Assembly (NCBI RefSeq): GCF_000427665.1
Contig: NZ_KE386572.1
Coordinates: 744,001-808,000 of the forward strand
Direction: 5' to 3'
DNA length: 64,000 bases
Source of the DNA: Geminicoccus roseus DSM 18922
Lineage (GTDB): Bacteria; Pseudomonadota; Alphaproteobacteria; Geminicoccales; Geminicoccaceae
Part shown: in pieces, positions 43,297-53,516 of the stretch
Numbering within the stretch: position 1 is the first letter of the stretch
Layout: each line of letters starts with the position of its first letter
Notes under the pieces: model-generated
What the model was told of the DNA's origin: nothing
Database searches by the model: none
Seen by the model: the letters and a program-made list of their open reading frames with translations, nothing else
Made by a program: the position numbers and the translations under genes

Positions 43297-45103
43297 GAAG
43301 CAGCCGCCCGATCGAGCGGTTGGTGGCCTTCCAGGCTCCCCCCGAGATCCTGGCCAGAACATGGGCGCTGTTGATGAGTGCCAGGTGCGAGAACGCCTGC
43401 GGATAGTTGCCGAGCTGGCGCTTCGCCTTCGGATCGTACTCCTCGGCAAACAGCGCCAGATCGTTGCCCAGCGCCAGGAGGCGATCGAACAGGGCGTGCG
43501 CCTCGTCGAAACGGCCCATCTCGGCGTAGACGTCGCACAGCCAGAAGCTGCAGGCGAGGAATGCGCCCTCCTGGGGCGGCAGGCCGTCGATCGCTTCCTC
43601 GGTCAGGTAGCGAAGCACCAGCCCGTCCCGGAGCAGTTCCCGTTCAATCCGGTCGATCGTGCCGACGATGCGCGGATCATCGATCGGCAGGAACCCGACC
43701 AGCGGCATCAGCAGGAGAGCGGCGTCGACGCCCTCCCCCCCATAATACTGGACAAAGCTGTTCCGCCGCTCGTTGAAGCCGCGCTTGCAGATGTCGGCGT
43801 GGATCTCGTCGCGGGTCGCCCGCCACTGGTCCACCGGCCCTTCCAGCCCGAACTCCTCCACGCTCAGGACCATGGCATGGAAGGCGAGCCAGCACATCAG
43901 CTTGGAATGGACGAAATGCCGTTCCTCCCCGCGCATCTCCCAAAGCCCGGAATCCTTCTCCTTCCAGAGCCCGGAGAGCTTCTCGATGATCGTGCACTCG
44001 AGCGGCCAGACCTCGTCGGTTTCGTTGAGCCCCGCACGCCTGGCGACGTAGAACGCGGCGATCACCGAGCCATAGACGTCGAGCTGGCGCTGCTTGTAGG
44101 CGGCGTTGCCGATCCGCACGGGGCGGCTGTCCTCGAAGCCCGGCAGCCAGCTGAGTTCGGCTTCCGTCAGGCGCCGCTCGCCGTGGAGCCCGTACATGAT
44201 CTGCAGTTCGTCGGGCGAGCCGGCCAGGGCCCGCATCAGCCAACGCCTCCAGTCCTCCGCCTCCTCGCGGTAGCCCGAGGCCAGCAGCGCATAGATCGTG
44301 AGCACGGCGTCGCGGATCCAGCAGAACCGGTAGTCCCAATTGCGTATGCCGCCCGGCCATTCAGGCAGCGAGGTGGTCGGCGCGGCGACAATGCCGCCGG
44401 TTGGGCTGTAGGTCAGCGCCTTCAAGGTGAGCAGCGAGCGCTCGACCACGTCCTTGTAAGGCCCCTGGTAGGTCGACTTGCCAGCCCACGCCCGCATCAC
44501 CTCGCTCGCATGGGCGAGCAGTTCATCCGGATTCTCGACCGGCGGCGGCGCCTGATGATGCGATGGATACCATTCCAGGGCGAAGGCCACCTGCTCGCCG
44601 GCCTCGACTTTGAACTCGGCGCTGCTGGTGAAGTTCGAGTTGTCCAAGGGGATGTTGCTGGTCATCCGGACGGCATCTGGTCCCGCAACGGCGAAGATGC
44701 TGTCGCCCTGATGCTGCACCCAGGGTGTATAGGCGCCGTACCCGAACCGGAAGCGGATCTCGGTGCGGATCGGCAGGCTCCCCTTCTCCCCGCGCACCAG
44801 CCGGATCAGCCGGTGCCGGTTTTCACCATCGGGCATCGCAATGAAGTCGATCACGGTTGCCCGGCCGGACCCTGTCTCGATGGTGGTTTCCAGGATGAAG
44901 GTGCCCGGGCGGTAGCACCGCGACATGGTGGCGCCTTCCTCGGCGGCTCCGATCTTCCAGCAGCCGTGACGCTCATCTCCCAGCAGGCTCGCGAACATGG
45001 CTTCCGAATCGAACCGCGGCAGCGCCAGCCAGGCAATGGTGCCGTCACGATGAACCAGGGCGGCACCGGTGGTCGATCCGATCAGGGCATAGTCTTCGAT
45101 CAT
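43292..45103 (-). CDS. Glycoside hydrolase family 15 protein (glucoamylase/trehalase-like)
   Basis: A 603-residue protein with the two-part layout of bacterial GH15: an N-terminal beta domain starting IEDYALIGSTTGAALVHRDGTIAWLALPRFDS and a C-terminal (alpha/alpha)6 barrel. Barrel motifs are GGIRNWDYRFCWIRDAVLT and, late, ALFAEEYDP, the segment with the second catalytic glutamate. No signal peptide is visible. It hydrolyses alpha-glucosidic bonds; trehalose or maltooligosaccharides are possible. GTG at 45148 is an alternative start. It lies 190 bases downstream of the chemosensory operon on the same strand. Confidence 0.88.
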   Translation of the reverse strand: MIEDYALIGSTTGAALVHRDGTIAWLALPRFDSEAMFASLLGDERHGCWKIGAAEEGATMSRCYRPGTFILETTIETGSGRATVIDFIAMPDGENRHRLIRLVRGEKGSLPIRTEIRFRFGYGAYTPWVQHQGDSIFAVAGPDAVRMTSNIPLDNSNFTSSAEFKVEAGEQVAFALEWYPSHHQAPPPVENPDELLAHASEVMRAWAGKSTYQGPYKDVVERSLLTLKALTYSPTGGIVAAPTTSLPEWPGGIRNWDYRFCWIRDAVLTIYALLASGYREEAEDWRRWLMRALAGSPDELQIMYGLHGERRLTEAELSWLPGFEDSRPVRIGNAAYKQRQLDVYGSVIAAFYVARRAGLNETDEVWPLECTIIEKLSGLWKEKDSGLWEMRGEERHFVHSKLMCWLAFHAMVLSVEEFGLEGPVDQWRATRDEIHADICKRGFNERRNSFVQYYGGEGVDAALLLMPLVGFLPIDDPRIVGTIDRIERELLRDGLVLRYLTEEAIDGLPPQEGAFLACSFWLCDVYAEMGRFDEAHALFDRLLALGNDLALFAEEYDPKAKRQLGNYPQAFSHLALINSAHVLARISGGAWKATNRSIGRLLR

Positions 45104-45294
45104 GCGGTGAAGCTCATCAAATTCGTTGCAGGGAGTTATTCTCGCCACCGCGAAGGCGGCGTCAGGCCGGACGACAACCAGCCACCTCTCTCCAGTTCAT
45201 GTCTCCCGCCACCACTGCCCTGCATGGCGGTACGTGTCGAGCGTCGGCACGACCAGGCAGCATGGCCGAGACCATCTGCGGGACCGGTGGTTGA

Positions 45295-47856
45295 TCAGCC
45301 TGCGACCGACGCCTCGAGCGCATCCGCGACGGCGTGGCGCGTCTCTTCCAGGACCGAACCGAGAAGGGCGATCAGTTCGGCGACAACCTCACCCTGGCGC
45401 CCGCGCGCCGGGTCGCTGCTGGCATCCTCGACCAGGCCTGCCAGGACCGACAGGCGGGTCAGGCCAAAGGTTCCGGCAGTGCCACGCAGTCGATGCGCTT
45501 CCTTCGACAATACCTCGGCATCGCCCGCGCCATCCCGAAGCTTCGCGATGCTGTCGGCAGCGCCGCTCAGGCCGCGGCCGAGCATCTGCCGCACCATCTC
45601 CGGCGACATCTTCTGTGACATGCCCTGGACACGGGCCCGATCCAGGAGCGGCTGCTCCAGCAGATCAACAGTGCCTCCGGCCCGCTCCCGTTGATCTTCC
45701 GCGATCTCCGGCGGAGCCACCCCTGCAGCGATGGCGGCCAGCGCGGCAAACAGATCGGTCCAGACGATCGGCTTGACCAGGCAACGATTCATGCCTGCGG
45801 CAAGACAACGATCACGCTCGCTCGCCATGACGTTCGCGGTCAGCGCCAGGATCGGCACCGCTGCCGCCGACCTGGGCAGCTGACGGATCCGCCGCGACGC
45901 CTCGATGCCATCCATGACCGGCATCTGCACGTCCATCAGGACAACATCGTAGCTCCCGTGACTGACCATCTCGACAGCGTCCCGGCCGTTCTCCGCACAC
46001 TCCACCACATGGCCATGCCGCGTGAGCATGGTGCCCACCAACTCGCGATTGACAGCCACGTCATCGGCCACCAGCACGCGCAGCGGGCGGATCTCCGTCA
46101 CCGCCCCCTCGATGTTGGCCAGCCGCTCGCTGCTCCCACGCGACATCGGAAGTTCGAACCAGAACAGGCTGCCTTCACCCTCCGAACTCTCGACGCCGAT
46201 CGTCCCCGACATCGCTTCGACGAGCTGCCTGCAGATCGCCAGCCCCAGGCCACTTCCACCATAGTGCCGGCTGGTCGACCGGTCGGCCTGCACGAATGCG
46301 GAGAACAGCTTTGCCTGCTGTTCTGCCGGAATGCCGATGCCGGTGTCCCGCACCGAGAAGCGCAGGCGAACCTGGTCATCGTTCACCGCGCATTCCCGCA
46401 TGGCGATCACGACCTCGCCTTCGGACGTGAACTTCAGGGCGTTCCCGACAAGGTTGACGAGCACCTGGCGCACGCGGGTCGGATCGCCCTGCACGATCAG
46501 CCCGGGCGAGGCTTCGACCTCCTGCCGCAGTACCAGCCCACGCTCCGTGACCTGGGGCTGCAACAGGCTGACCACATGGTCCAGCGCGGTCTCCGGCGCG
46601 AAATCGATATGCTCGAGGTCTAGCTTGCCCGCCTCGATCCTGGAGAAGTCCAGGATGTCGTTGATGATGCTCAGCAGGTGGCTGCCCGACCGCCGGATGG
46701 TCTCCACATAGTGGCGCTGGGTGTCCGTGAGCTTCTCGGCGGCCAGGAGGTCCGCCATGCCGAGCACGCCGGTCATTGGCGTACGGATCTCGTGGCTCAT
46801 CGTGGCCAGGAATTCGGCTTTGGTCTGCGCCGCGCGCTCGGCATTGTCCCGCGCGGCGGTCAGCTCCGCCTGGATCTCGCGCAGTCGGGCATTCGCGGCG
46901 GCGAGCTCTGCGTTGGACTCCTCCAGGGCGTCGGTGAGGGCGGCGCGGGACTCCGCGGTCCGGACGAGCTGGCGGGCCTGCTCCAGTTCCTGACGCCGCG
47001 CACGTTCCTCGGTGGCGATCCGTGCACTCTCCTCCTGCAGCAGCTTGCGCCGCAGATAGGCGCCGATCCGCGCGCTCAGGATCTGCAGCCCTCCGCGGGC
47101 ATCGACGAAATCGTCGGCGCCGGACTGCAGCACCTCCATGACCTGATGGATGCCGGAACTCCCGTCGAGCGCGATGATGTGGAATGGCTGATCCTGCCTG
47201 CGCCGCACCAGGTCGAGGCGGGAGCAGAATGCCAGGCTCTCCTCCATCTTGTCGGACATCACGACGATCACGCAGTCGAACGGCTCCGCCGCCACTGCCG
47301 TGAGAACCGCCTCCTGCGACGCGAGCACGGTGACGTCGTGATGATCGTGCTTGAGGTGCATGGCGAGCCGATCGGCGACCGCGGCCTGCCCCTCTCCCAC
47401 CGTCAGCACATCCACTGCGACCAGGGTGCGGCCGCGCCGGAATGCGGACATGCCCGAGCCGGCGGGCATCAGCTCGGAACGGCCACGCAACAGGTTGCCG
47501 ATCCGCAGCAGCAGCACGTCGCTGGGCGAGGACTTGGGCACGTAATCGTCCGCGCCACTTTCGAAACCACGCCGCTGCGCCTCGACACTCTCCGAATCGG
47601 TCAGCATCAGGACCGGCAGGTTGCGCGTGCGCATGTTCATCCGCACGCGACGCGTGAGTTCGTCACCACTGATACCGGGCAGGTGCAGGTCGACCACCAT
47701 CAGGTCGGGCAGTTCGTCGTTCAGCCGTTCCAGCGCCTCCTCCGCCGAGGCGGACCATGCCGTCGCCCAGCCCTGCTGCTCTAGGGTGATCTGGAGCCGG
47801 AGCGCCTGGGTCGGAGAATCCTCGACAACGAGAATCGTGATCGCGGTTTCGCTCAT
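45295..47856 (-). CDS. Hybrid histidine kinase of the chemosensory operon (CheS3-like: REC-REC-HisKA-HATPase-REC-Hpt)
   Basis: An 853-residue soluble kinase. REC1 covers residues 5-125 with Asp56 and Lys108. REC2 covers about 143-270, but Val199 stands at the phosphoacceptor position (CVIVVMSD) and the lysine is missing, so it is a pseudo-receiver. A coiled coil (270-345) leads to the dimerisation domain with His355 (TMSHEIRTP), then an ATPase with [20 protein letters not shown] and GIGIP, a third REC ([13 protein letters not shown]) and a C-terminal Hpt ([11 protein letters not shown]). No membrane helix. The ATG overlaps the cheB stop (ATGA). The architecture and position match CheS3 of the R. 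centenum che3 cluster. Confidence 0.9.
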   Translation of the reverse strand: MSETAITILVVEDSPTQALRLQITLEQQGWATAWSASAEEALERLNDELPDLMVVDLHLPGISGDELTRRVRMNMRTRNLPVLMLTDSESVEAQRRGFESGADDYVPKSSPSDVLLLRIGNLLRGRSELMPAGSGMSAFRRGRTLVAVDVLTVGEGQAAVADRLAMHLKHDHHDVTVLASQEAVLTAVAAEPFDCVIVVMSDKMEESLAFCSRLDLVRRRQDQPFHIIALDGSSGIHQVMEVLQSGADDFVDARGGLQILSARIGAYLRRKLLQEESARIATEERARRQELEQARQLVRTAESRAALTDALEESNAELAAANARLREIQAELTAARDNAERAAQTKAEFLATMSHEIRTPMTGVLGMADLLAAEKLTDTQRHYVETIRRSGSHLLSIINDILDFSRIEAGKLDLEHIDFAPETALDHVVSLLQPQVTERGLVLRQEVEASPGLIVQGDPTRVRQVLVNLVGNALKFTSEGEVVIAMRECAVNDDQVRLRFSVRDTGIGIPAEQQAKLFSAFVQADRSTSRHYGGSGLGLAICRQLVEAMSGTIGVESSEGEGSLFWFELPMSRGSSERLANIEGAVTEIRPLRVLVADDVAVNRELVGTMLTRHGHVVECAENGRDAVEMVSHGSYDVVLMDVQMPVMDGIEASRRIRQLPRSAAAVPILALTANVMASERDRCLAAGMNRCLVKPIVWTDLFAALAAIAAGVAPPEIAEDQRERAGGTVDLLEQPLLDRARVQGMSQKMSPEMVRQMLGRGLSGAADSIAKLRDGAGDAEVLSKEAHRLRGTAGTFGLTRLSVLAGLVEDASSDPARGRQGEVVAELIALLGSVLEETRHAVADALEASVAG

Positions 47857-48974
47857 GACGGCCGACTGTTCTTGGTGGTCTGCAGGATATGGAGGCCAAT
47901 CGCGTCCAGCGGCAGCTGCAACCGGGCCGCACCCAGCCGCACCGCGACCGCCGGCATGCCATAGACCACGGCCGTGCACTCGTCCTCTGCGATGGTGTGC
48001 CCTCCCACGCGGTGGATTTCCAGCAAGCCCGCCGCACCGTCGTCACCCATGCCAGTCAGCAGCACCCCGATCGCACGATCGGCATAGGCATTGGCCATGG
48101 ACTGGAACAGGATCGTGCCCGATGGCCGCTGACCGCCCAGCGGCGGAGCCCTGTCCAGCATCAGCATGCCACCGGCGATGACAAGATGCGCACCGCCAGG
48201 GGCGACATAGACCTGCCCGGGGGCAGGTGTCTCTCCATTGCGGGCCAGCCGGACCGGCATCGGCACCTGGCTGTCCAGCCATGCCGCAAAGCCTTCGGTG
48301 AATTCCGCCCCGATATGCTGAACGACCACGACCGGAAGCGGGTATTCCTTCGGCAGGGCGCCCAGCACCTTCGCGAGCGCCTGGGGGCCACCGGTCGAAG
48401 CGACCAGACCCAGCATCCGAAAGTGATGTCGGGCGGCGTGGACGCCGGCCGGTCGCGTCTGCCCCGGGACCGTTTCCGACAGCGGTCGGGCCGATCCGGA
48501 CGAAGGAACGGGTGCGGGCGTCCGGTCCGTCGCCGGCCGCTGCCGCTGCAGCACGACCTTGACCTGGCTCATGATCATGAGCTGGTTGCACAGCCGTTTG
48601 CTCAGGCGCGGAAACTCTTCCCGCCGGGTGGTGAGCGGCTTGTCGATCACCGACAGCGCCCCGGCCTGAAGCGCGTCCATGGTGGCGTTGACACTCGAGC
48701 CGTTCAGACTGGCGGACGTCACCACGATTGGCGTCGGCTTGATCCGCATGATCCGGCGCGTCGTCTCCACCCCGTCGATCCCGGGCAGGTGGACATCCAT
48801 CAGCACCACGTCCGGCGAAAGGCGCGGGATCATGCCGAGCGCCTCCTCGCCTGATGAGGCGATCCCCAGAAAGTCGAAACGCCCGTCTTCCCGGATGACA
48901 TGCTCCAGCAGCATGGCCGCGATCTTCGAATCCTCGACCACGAGGACCCGGACCTTTCTGCCGGTTATGGTCAT
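47853..48974 (-). CDS. cheB: Chemotaxis protein-glutamate methylesterase/deamidase
   Basis: A 373-residue CheB. The N-terminal receiver has VVEDSK and Asp60 in VVLMDVHLPG; a linker (about 145-185) leads to the methylesterase with the catalytic serine at about 193 (VASTGGPQ), histidine in VVQHIG and aspartate in GMGDDGA. It removes methyl groups from the cluster's receptor. ATG at 48974 has an AAGGA-type site, ten bases after the cheA stop. Confidence 0.94.
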   Translation of the reverse strand: MTITGRKVRVLVVEDSKIAAMLLEHVIREDGRFDFLGIASSGEEALGMIPRLSPDVVLMDVHLPGIDGVETTRRIMRIKPTPIVVTSASLNGSSVNATMDALQAGALSVIDKPLTTRREEFPRLSKRLCNQLMIMSQVKVVLQRQRPATDRTPAPVPSSGSARPLSETVPGQTRPAGVHAARHHFRMLGLVASTGGPQALAKVLGALPKEYPLPVVVVQHIGAEFTEGFAAWLDSQVPMPVRLARNGETPAPGQVYVAPGGAHLVIAGGMLMLDRAPPLGGQRPSGTILFQSMANAYADRAIGVLLTGMGDDGAAGLLEIHRVGGHTIAEDECTAVVYGMPAVAVRLGAARLQLPLDAIGLHILQTTKNSRPS

Positions 48975-48984
48975 GGCATCCTTG

Positions 48985-51252
48985 TCACGGCTCGACAAAC
49001 TGGGCCACGGTTTCGAGCAGGGCCTGCTGCTCGAAACCCTGTTTGACGATATAGGCGTCGGCCCCCAGTTCCATGCCGCGCTGCACTTCCTCCGGCGAAT
49101 CGCGGGACGTCACCATGATGACCGGGATCGAAGCCAGGGCGGGATCGCTTTTGAGCGCCTGGAGCAGTCCGAATCCGTCCAGGCGCGGCATCTGAACGTC
49201 GCTGATCACCAGGTCGGCCGGTTCACGGCGCAGGCTGTCCAACGCATCGATACCATCCACGGCAAGACGTACGCGAAAGCCCTCGGCTTCCAGGATGCTC
49301 TTCTCCAGCGTACGCGTCGTGATCGAATCGTCGACCACCAGGATCCGGCGCGGGCCCCGGGGCGCCTGCGCATCCGCGAAGATCGGGCCGGTGGCGATCG
49401 AGCGACCGTCGGCGAGAACGGCTGGGCTGAGCACGATGATCGGACGTCCCTCCAGGAGCAGCGTCCCGGCCACCACCGGATCACAGCCAGCGGGCGCCTC
49501 CTGGATCGCAGCCTGGCGCATCTCCACGAGCGCATCCACCAGGACCGCCAGACGACGGCGACCGACATGCAGGACCACGACAGGGCAAAAGCCGCCGCCG
49601 TCGGTGCGCACCGCGTCCTTCAGTCCGAGCAGCATGCCAAGCGACACCAGCGAAGCGACGCGGTCGGCCGTCCGCAGGACCGCCCGGCCCTCCAGGGTTG
49701 ATATGTCGTCGGTGCGGATCCTCAGGACGCGCTCGATCGCATGGGACGGGATGGCAAAGACCTGCTCCTGGCACCTCACCAGAAGCAGGTCGCTCCGTAC
49801 CACCGAGACGGGAAGGCTGACCTCGAGACGTGTTCCATAAGGCTGGTTCGGCTCGATCTCGACGCTGCCATGCAGCCGCGTCACGGTCTCCTGCAGGACG
49901 GACAGGCCGATGCCGCGACCGGAAAGCTCGTCGACGGTGGGGCTGGTGGAGAAGCCACTGCGCAGGAGCAGGCGAGCCAGTTCCGCCTCCGGCACCTCGT
50001 CGGCCGTTCCGGCATCCAGCAGGCCGGCAGCGACAGCCGTTGTCCGGATCCGCTGAAAGTCGATCCCACGGCCGTCGTCGGCGACCACCAGCCGCAGCCT
50101 CGTCCCGTCCAGCGACAACTGGAACGTGATCGTCGTCGATGGGGGCTTGCCGGCCTGAGCGCGCTCCTCCGGCAGCTCGGCGCCGTGGGCGACCGCGTTG
50201 CGCAGCACGTGCATCACGGGGTCCTTCAGCGCCTGGAGGATCATCCGGTCCGCCTCGATCTCCAGGCCGGTGACCCGCGGCTCGATCTGCTTGCCGGATT
50301 GCCGGGCCAGGTCCCGCACCATCCGGCCGAAGCCCGAGAAGATCTCCTCGGCCGGGACCAGGCGGACCTGACGAACATCTTCCTGGAGCTGATCGACCAG
50401 GCGGCGCATCTTCCATGTGCTGGCACTCTGGCTGCGGACCGCCTGGCCCAGCCTCCGTCCGATCGAGCTGATCGCCTTGTCGAGCGCCTCGACCTGGGGA
50501 GTGTTGCGCTCCGCGCCCGGGACAGCACCCTGTCGCCGCAGCTCGAGGCGGTTCCGCTCCCAGCTCCGGCGAAGTTGGACGACATCCTCCTGCAATGCCC
50601 GAAGCTGCCGGCCCAGGTCGGCCTGCTCCCCGACCTGGGCGAGGAGCCGCCCCCCGGTCACCATCAGCTCGTCAAGATGCACCGCCCGCACGCGCAGGCT
50701 CTCGGTTCCGCCGGTGGCCGGACGAGCCAGTTTCGGAGCAGGCGCTGGCCTGGATGGCGGCAAGTCTGGCGGGGGTGCGGGAGCGCTAGCGGGGGCTGCC
50801 GGGCAGGGTTCCGGCAGTGCCCCAGACTGGAGCCTTGGGGGCGGGCTGGGGGCCGGTTCCTCTTGCGGTGTCTCGGCAGCGTTTGCGGCGCTCGCTCCCT
50901 CGATCAGCTGGTCGAGGCTGTTCAGGACGGCATGGCCCTGCAGGGACGCTCCGGGATCGTCGGCGACATCCTCGATGGTGTCGAGAGCGGCCTGGATGAC
51001 CCGCACGGCGTCCGCATCGGGTGGCACGAGCCTTCGCTGCATCAGCTCGAGCAGGGATTCCAGCCGGTGGGCCACCGCTTCGATCGCACCATGATCGACC
51101 GCCCGGGCAGCTCCCTTCAGGCTATGGGCCCGACGAAAGATCTCCACGATCTCGGCAGAGCCGGCAGCCGGCGTCGACAACCGGCGCATCGCGGCCACAT
51201 GCTCGCGATACTCCATGTCGAACGCGATCATGAGCCGCTCTCGGATATCCAT
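48985..51252 (-). CDS. cheA: CheA histidine kinase with C-terminal receiver domain
   Basis: A 755-residue hybrid CheA. The Hpt domain carries His43 (RRAHSLKGAARA). A proline-rich linker at about 130-175 replaces the usual P2 (CheY/CheB-binding) domain. Then come the dimerisation region, an ATPase (VMHVLRNAVAHGAE, VADDGRGIDF, SGRGIGLSVL), a CheW-like domain, and a C-terminal REC with DLVISDVQMPRLDGF. This WspE/CheA3-type layout is typical of alternative-function systems rather than flagellar chemotaxis. ATG at 51252 shares one base with the receptor stop (TGATG). Confidence 0.94.
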   Translation of the reverse strand: MDIRERLMIAFDMEYREHVAAMRRLSTPAAGSAEIVEIFRRAHSLKGAARAVDHGAIEAVAHRLESLLELMQRRLVPPDADAVRVIQAALDTIEDVADDPGASLQGHAVLNSLDQLIEGASAANAAETPQEEPAPSPPPRLQSGALPEPCPAAPASAPAPPPDLPPSRPAPAPKLARPATGGTESLRVRAVHLDELMVTGGRLLAQVGEQADLGRQLRALQEDVVQLRRSWERNRLELRRQGAVPGAERNTPQVEALDKAISSIGRRLGQAVRSQSASTWKMRRLVDQLQEDVRQVRLVPAEEIFSGFGRMVRDLARQSGKQIEPRVTGLEIEADRMILQALKDPVMHVLRNAVAHGAELPEERAQAGKPPSTTITFQLSLDGTRLRLVVADDGRGIDFQRIRTTAVAAGLLDAGTADEVPEAELARLLLRSGFSTSPTVDELSGRGIGLSVLQETVTRLHGSVEIEPNQPYGTRLEVSLPVSVVRSDLLLVRCQEQVFAIPSHAIERVLRIRTDDISTLEGRAVLRTADRVASLVSLGMLLGLKDAVRTDGGGFCPVVVLHVGRRRLAVLVDALVEMRQAAIQEAPAGCDPVVAGTLLLEGRPIIVLSPAVLADGRSIATGPIFADAQAPRGPRRILVVDDSITTRTLEKSILEAEGFRVRLAVDGIDALDSLRREPADLVISDVQMPRLDGFGLLQALKSDPALASIPVIMVTSRDSPEEVQRGMELGADAYIVKQGFEQQALLETVAQFVEP

Positions 51253-52928
51253 CAGACGCCGTATCGCCCGATGGACTGGGAGAGCTGGGTCGACAGCGCA
51301 CTGAGATGGGCCGCCGCGCCATCGAGCTGCCGGGTGCTGTCGGCGGTCTGGGTGCTGGCTTGGCGAATGTTGCGCAGCGCGATCATCACCTGTTCCAGCC
51401 CGATATGCTGCTGGTTGATGGCTGCGACGATCTGCTGGAACGTGTCGGTGCTTTCCTGGATCGAGTCGGTCAGGTCGTTGATCGCCCGCTGCGAAAGATC
51501 GGTCTGCTGCTTGCCTGACGCCACCCGCTTGACCGCCTCCTCGGTGAGCATCACCGACGTGTTGATACCCCGCTGAATGTCGCCCAGGACCGCACGGACC
51601 TGCACGGTCGCTTCCTTGGACTGATCCGCCAGGTTCTTGATCTCGGCGGCGACCACCGCGAAGCTGCGGCCATGCTCACCGGCTGCAGCCGCCTCGATGG
51701 CAGCGTTGAGCGCCAGGATGTGCGAGCGCTCGGAGATGTCGTTGACCGTGGCGATGATGTCGCCCACGGCCTGGGTCTTCTCGCTCAGCATGACGATGTT
51801 CTCGGCCACCGATTCCGCCTGCTCCCGGATCGCCTCGACCAGCAGGACCGTGCTCTCGACTGCCTGCAGCCCGTTGTCGCTCGCTCGCAGAGTATGTTCG
51901 GCGCCCTCGGATAGCTCCTGGGCTCGCCTGGAAATCTGCGCTCCGGACTGGGTGATCTCGTCGAGGGTTGCCGAGGTCTCCTGGATGGACGCCAGTTGCT
52001 CCTCCACGCTCGCCGCCTGCTGCTGGGTCGAGGCGTGGATCTCCACCGTGGCGGTGTTCAGGCTGTCGGCGACGCCGCGGCTCTGGCTGGCCAGTTCCCG
52101 CAGTCCGACCACCATCTCGTTCAGATGCCGGCCGAGCGAGGTGATCTCGTCGCGTCCGGCAAGCGCGATCTCCTGGGTGAGATCGCCAGATCCGACCTTC
52201 TCGACGAAGCGGGCGAACTGCTGGAGCGGCCGGCTGATGGAGCGCTGCAGCAGCCAGGTCGCCAGCGATCCGACCAGCACGATCCCCGCGACCGCCGCGA
52301 TCAGCGCTACGGTCGCCTTGCTGTAGGCGCTCTCGATGGAGCTGTTACCTTCGGCCACGAACTGGACGACGATGTCCTGCACGCTCGCCAGCTTGTCGGT
52401 CAGCTGGTCGCGCAACGCCATGGCTTCGAGATGGCGATCCTCGGCTTCGGCAAAGTCGTTTGTGTCGAGGGCCGAGAACTGGAGCCTCATGATCGGCTCT
52501 ATCTGCTGGGACAGGTGGACAGCCCCCGCCAGCTCGTAAACCAGCTGGCGCACCCGCAGATCCAGGTCCGCCGAGCTGTTCGCGTCCAGGGCATTCTGCA
52601 GACGGGTGCGGAGCCCATTGATTACCCGTCCGAACTCGGCCGAGGTCTCCTCCCAGTCGCGCAGGACCGAGGCCCTGTCGGCGGACGGGTTGCCCAACGC
52701 GGCAAGAAGGCTCAGATCGCGCAGCCTGTCTGCCGCCGACTGGGCTTTCTGCTGGAGTACCGTGAGCTGGTTGACCTCGTTCAGGATGGCGAGGTCGTCG
52801 GCGACGATCCGCTCGTTGAGGTCGTGGACCGAACGCAGCATTTCCAGCTGATAGAGCCCCAGGCCCACGACCAGCAGAACGATCACCCCGAAGGTGGCGA
52901 GGATCTTCTGTCGAATGCTAAACCACAT
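51252..52928 (-). CDS. Methyl-accepting chemotaxis-type receptor
   Basis: A 558-residue receptor. It has an N-terminal membrane helix (ILATFGVIVLLVVGLGLYQL), a helical periplasmic domain of about 170 residues, a second helix (VALIAAVAGIVLVGSLATWLL), a HAMP domain (ISRPLQQFARFVEKVGSGDL) and a cytoplasmic coiled coil with the tip VNDISERSHILALNAAIEAAAAGEHGRSFAVVAAEIKNLA. No CheR-tethering pentapeptide is visible at the C-terminus (IGRYGV). ATG at 52928 has GGGA nine bases upstream; ATG 52943 and GTG 52949 are in frame. It lies between cheW and cheA. Confidence 0.92.
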   Translation of the reverse strand: MWFSIRQKILATFGVIVLLVVGLGLYQLEMLRSVHDLNERIVADDLAILNEVNQLTVLQQKAQSAADRLRDLSLLAALGNPSADRASVLRDWEETSAEFGRVINGLRTRLQNALDANSSADLDLRVRQLVYELAGAVHLSQQIEPIMRLQFSALDTNDFAEAEDRHLEAMALRDQLTDKLASVQDIVVQFVAEGNSSIESAYSKATVALIAAVAGIVLVGSLATWLLQRSISRPLQQFARFVEKVGSGDLTQEIALAGRDEITSLGRHLNEMVVGLRELASQSRGVADSLNTATVEIHASTQQQAASVEEQLASIQETSATLDEITQSGAQISRRAQELSEGAEHTLRASDNGLQAVESTVLLVEAIREQAESVAENIVMLSEKTQAVGDIIATVNDISERSHILALNAAIEAAAAGEHGRSFAVVAAEIKNLADQSKEATVQVRAVLGDIQRGINTSVMLTEEAVKRVASGKQQTDLSQRAINDLTDSIQESTDTFQQIVAAINQQHIGLEQVMIALRNIRQASTQTADSTRQLDGAAAHLSALSTQLSQSIGRYGV

Positions 52929-53502
52929 GCTGCGATGTCCCATCGACACGGCTCAAGATCGCCGCAGGATCGAGAAGGTTGAGGCCGCCCCGGGTGTGAC
53001 GACCGAGCATGCCGGGAACGCCGTCGCCGCTCGGCGCGAGATCGGCGGCGGGAAGCTCGGCTATCGTCGTGGCTCGATCGACCCGCAGGCCGACCCGCCC
53101 GCCACCGGCCCGCAGAACGACCAGATGTCCGGAACCGGACCTGGATGGACCCGTGGTGAGGCCACATAGCGCCAGCAGGTCATAGACCCGGCACAGGACG
53201 CCACGCCGATCCACCATGCCCAGCAGAGCCGGGACGGCGCGCGGCACGGCTGTCGGCAGACCCATCCCGGCAACTTCCATGGCATCGGCGACCTTGAGGG
53301 CGAAGGTCTCGCTCCCGGCCTCCAGGGTCAGGACGGAAACCCTGACGACCTGGCTGGAATTGCCGCGGCCGGCAAGCTGCCGGCTGCGCTCCTGAAGGAT
53401 CCGGCGCACCCGCTCGTCCTCGCGCCCCTCCTGGCGCTCGGAGCAGGGCTCTCTTGTCCCGACCGGATCGATCGCATCCCCGTCCAAGGCTGCTGCCTTC
53501 AT
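52918..53502 (-). CDS. cheW: CheW-like coupling protein (second copy)
   Basis: A 194-residue CheW. The first 50 residues are a charged helical extension (CSERQEGREDERVRRILQERSRQLA), also seen in WspD-type proteins. The CheW beta barrel follows, with VSVLTLEAGSETFALKVADAMEVAG, LLGMVDRRGVLCRVYDLLALCG and VGLRVDRATTIAEL. It links the receptor to CheA. It overlaps the receptor start by a few bases and begins 14 bases after cheR. Confidence 0.88.
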   Translation of the reverse strand: MKAAALDGDAIDPVGTREPCSERQEGREDERVRRILQERSRQLAGRGNSSQVVRVSVLTLEAGSETFALKVADAMEVAGMGLPTAVPRAVPALLGMVDRRGVLCRVYDLLALCGLTTGPSRSGSGHLVVLRAGGGRVGLRVDRATTIAELPAADLAPSGDGVPGMLGRHTRGGLNLLDPAAILSRVDGTSQHVV

Positions 53503-53516
53503 CGCCCTGCGCCTTG

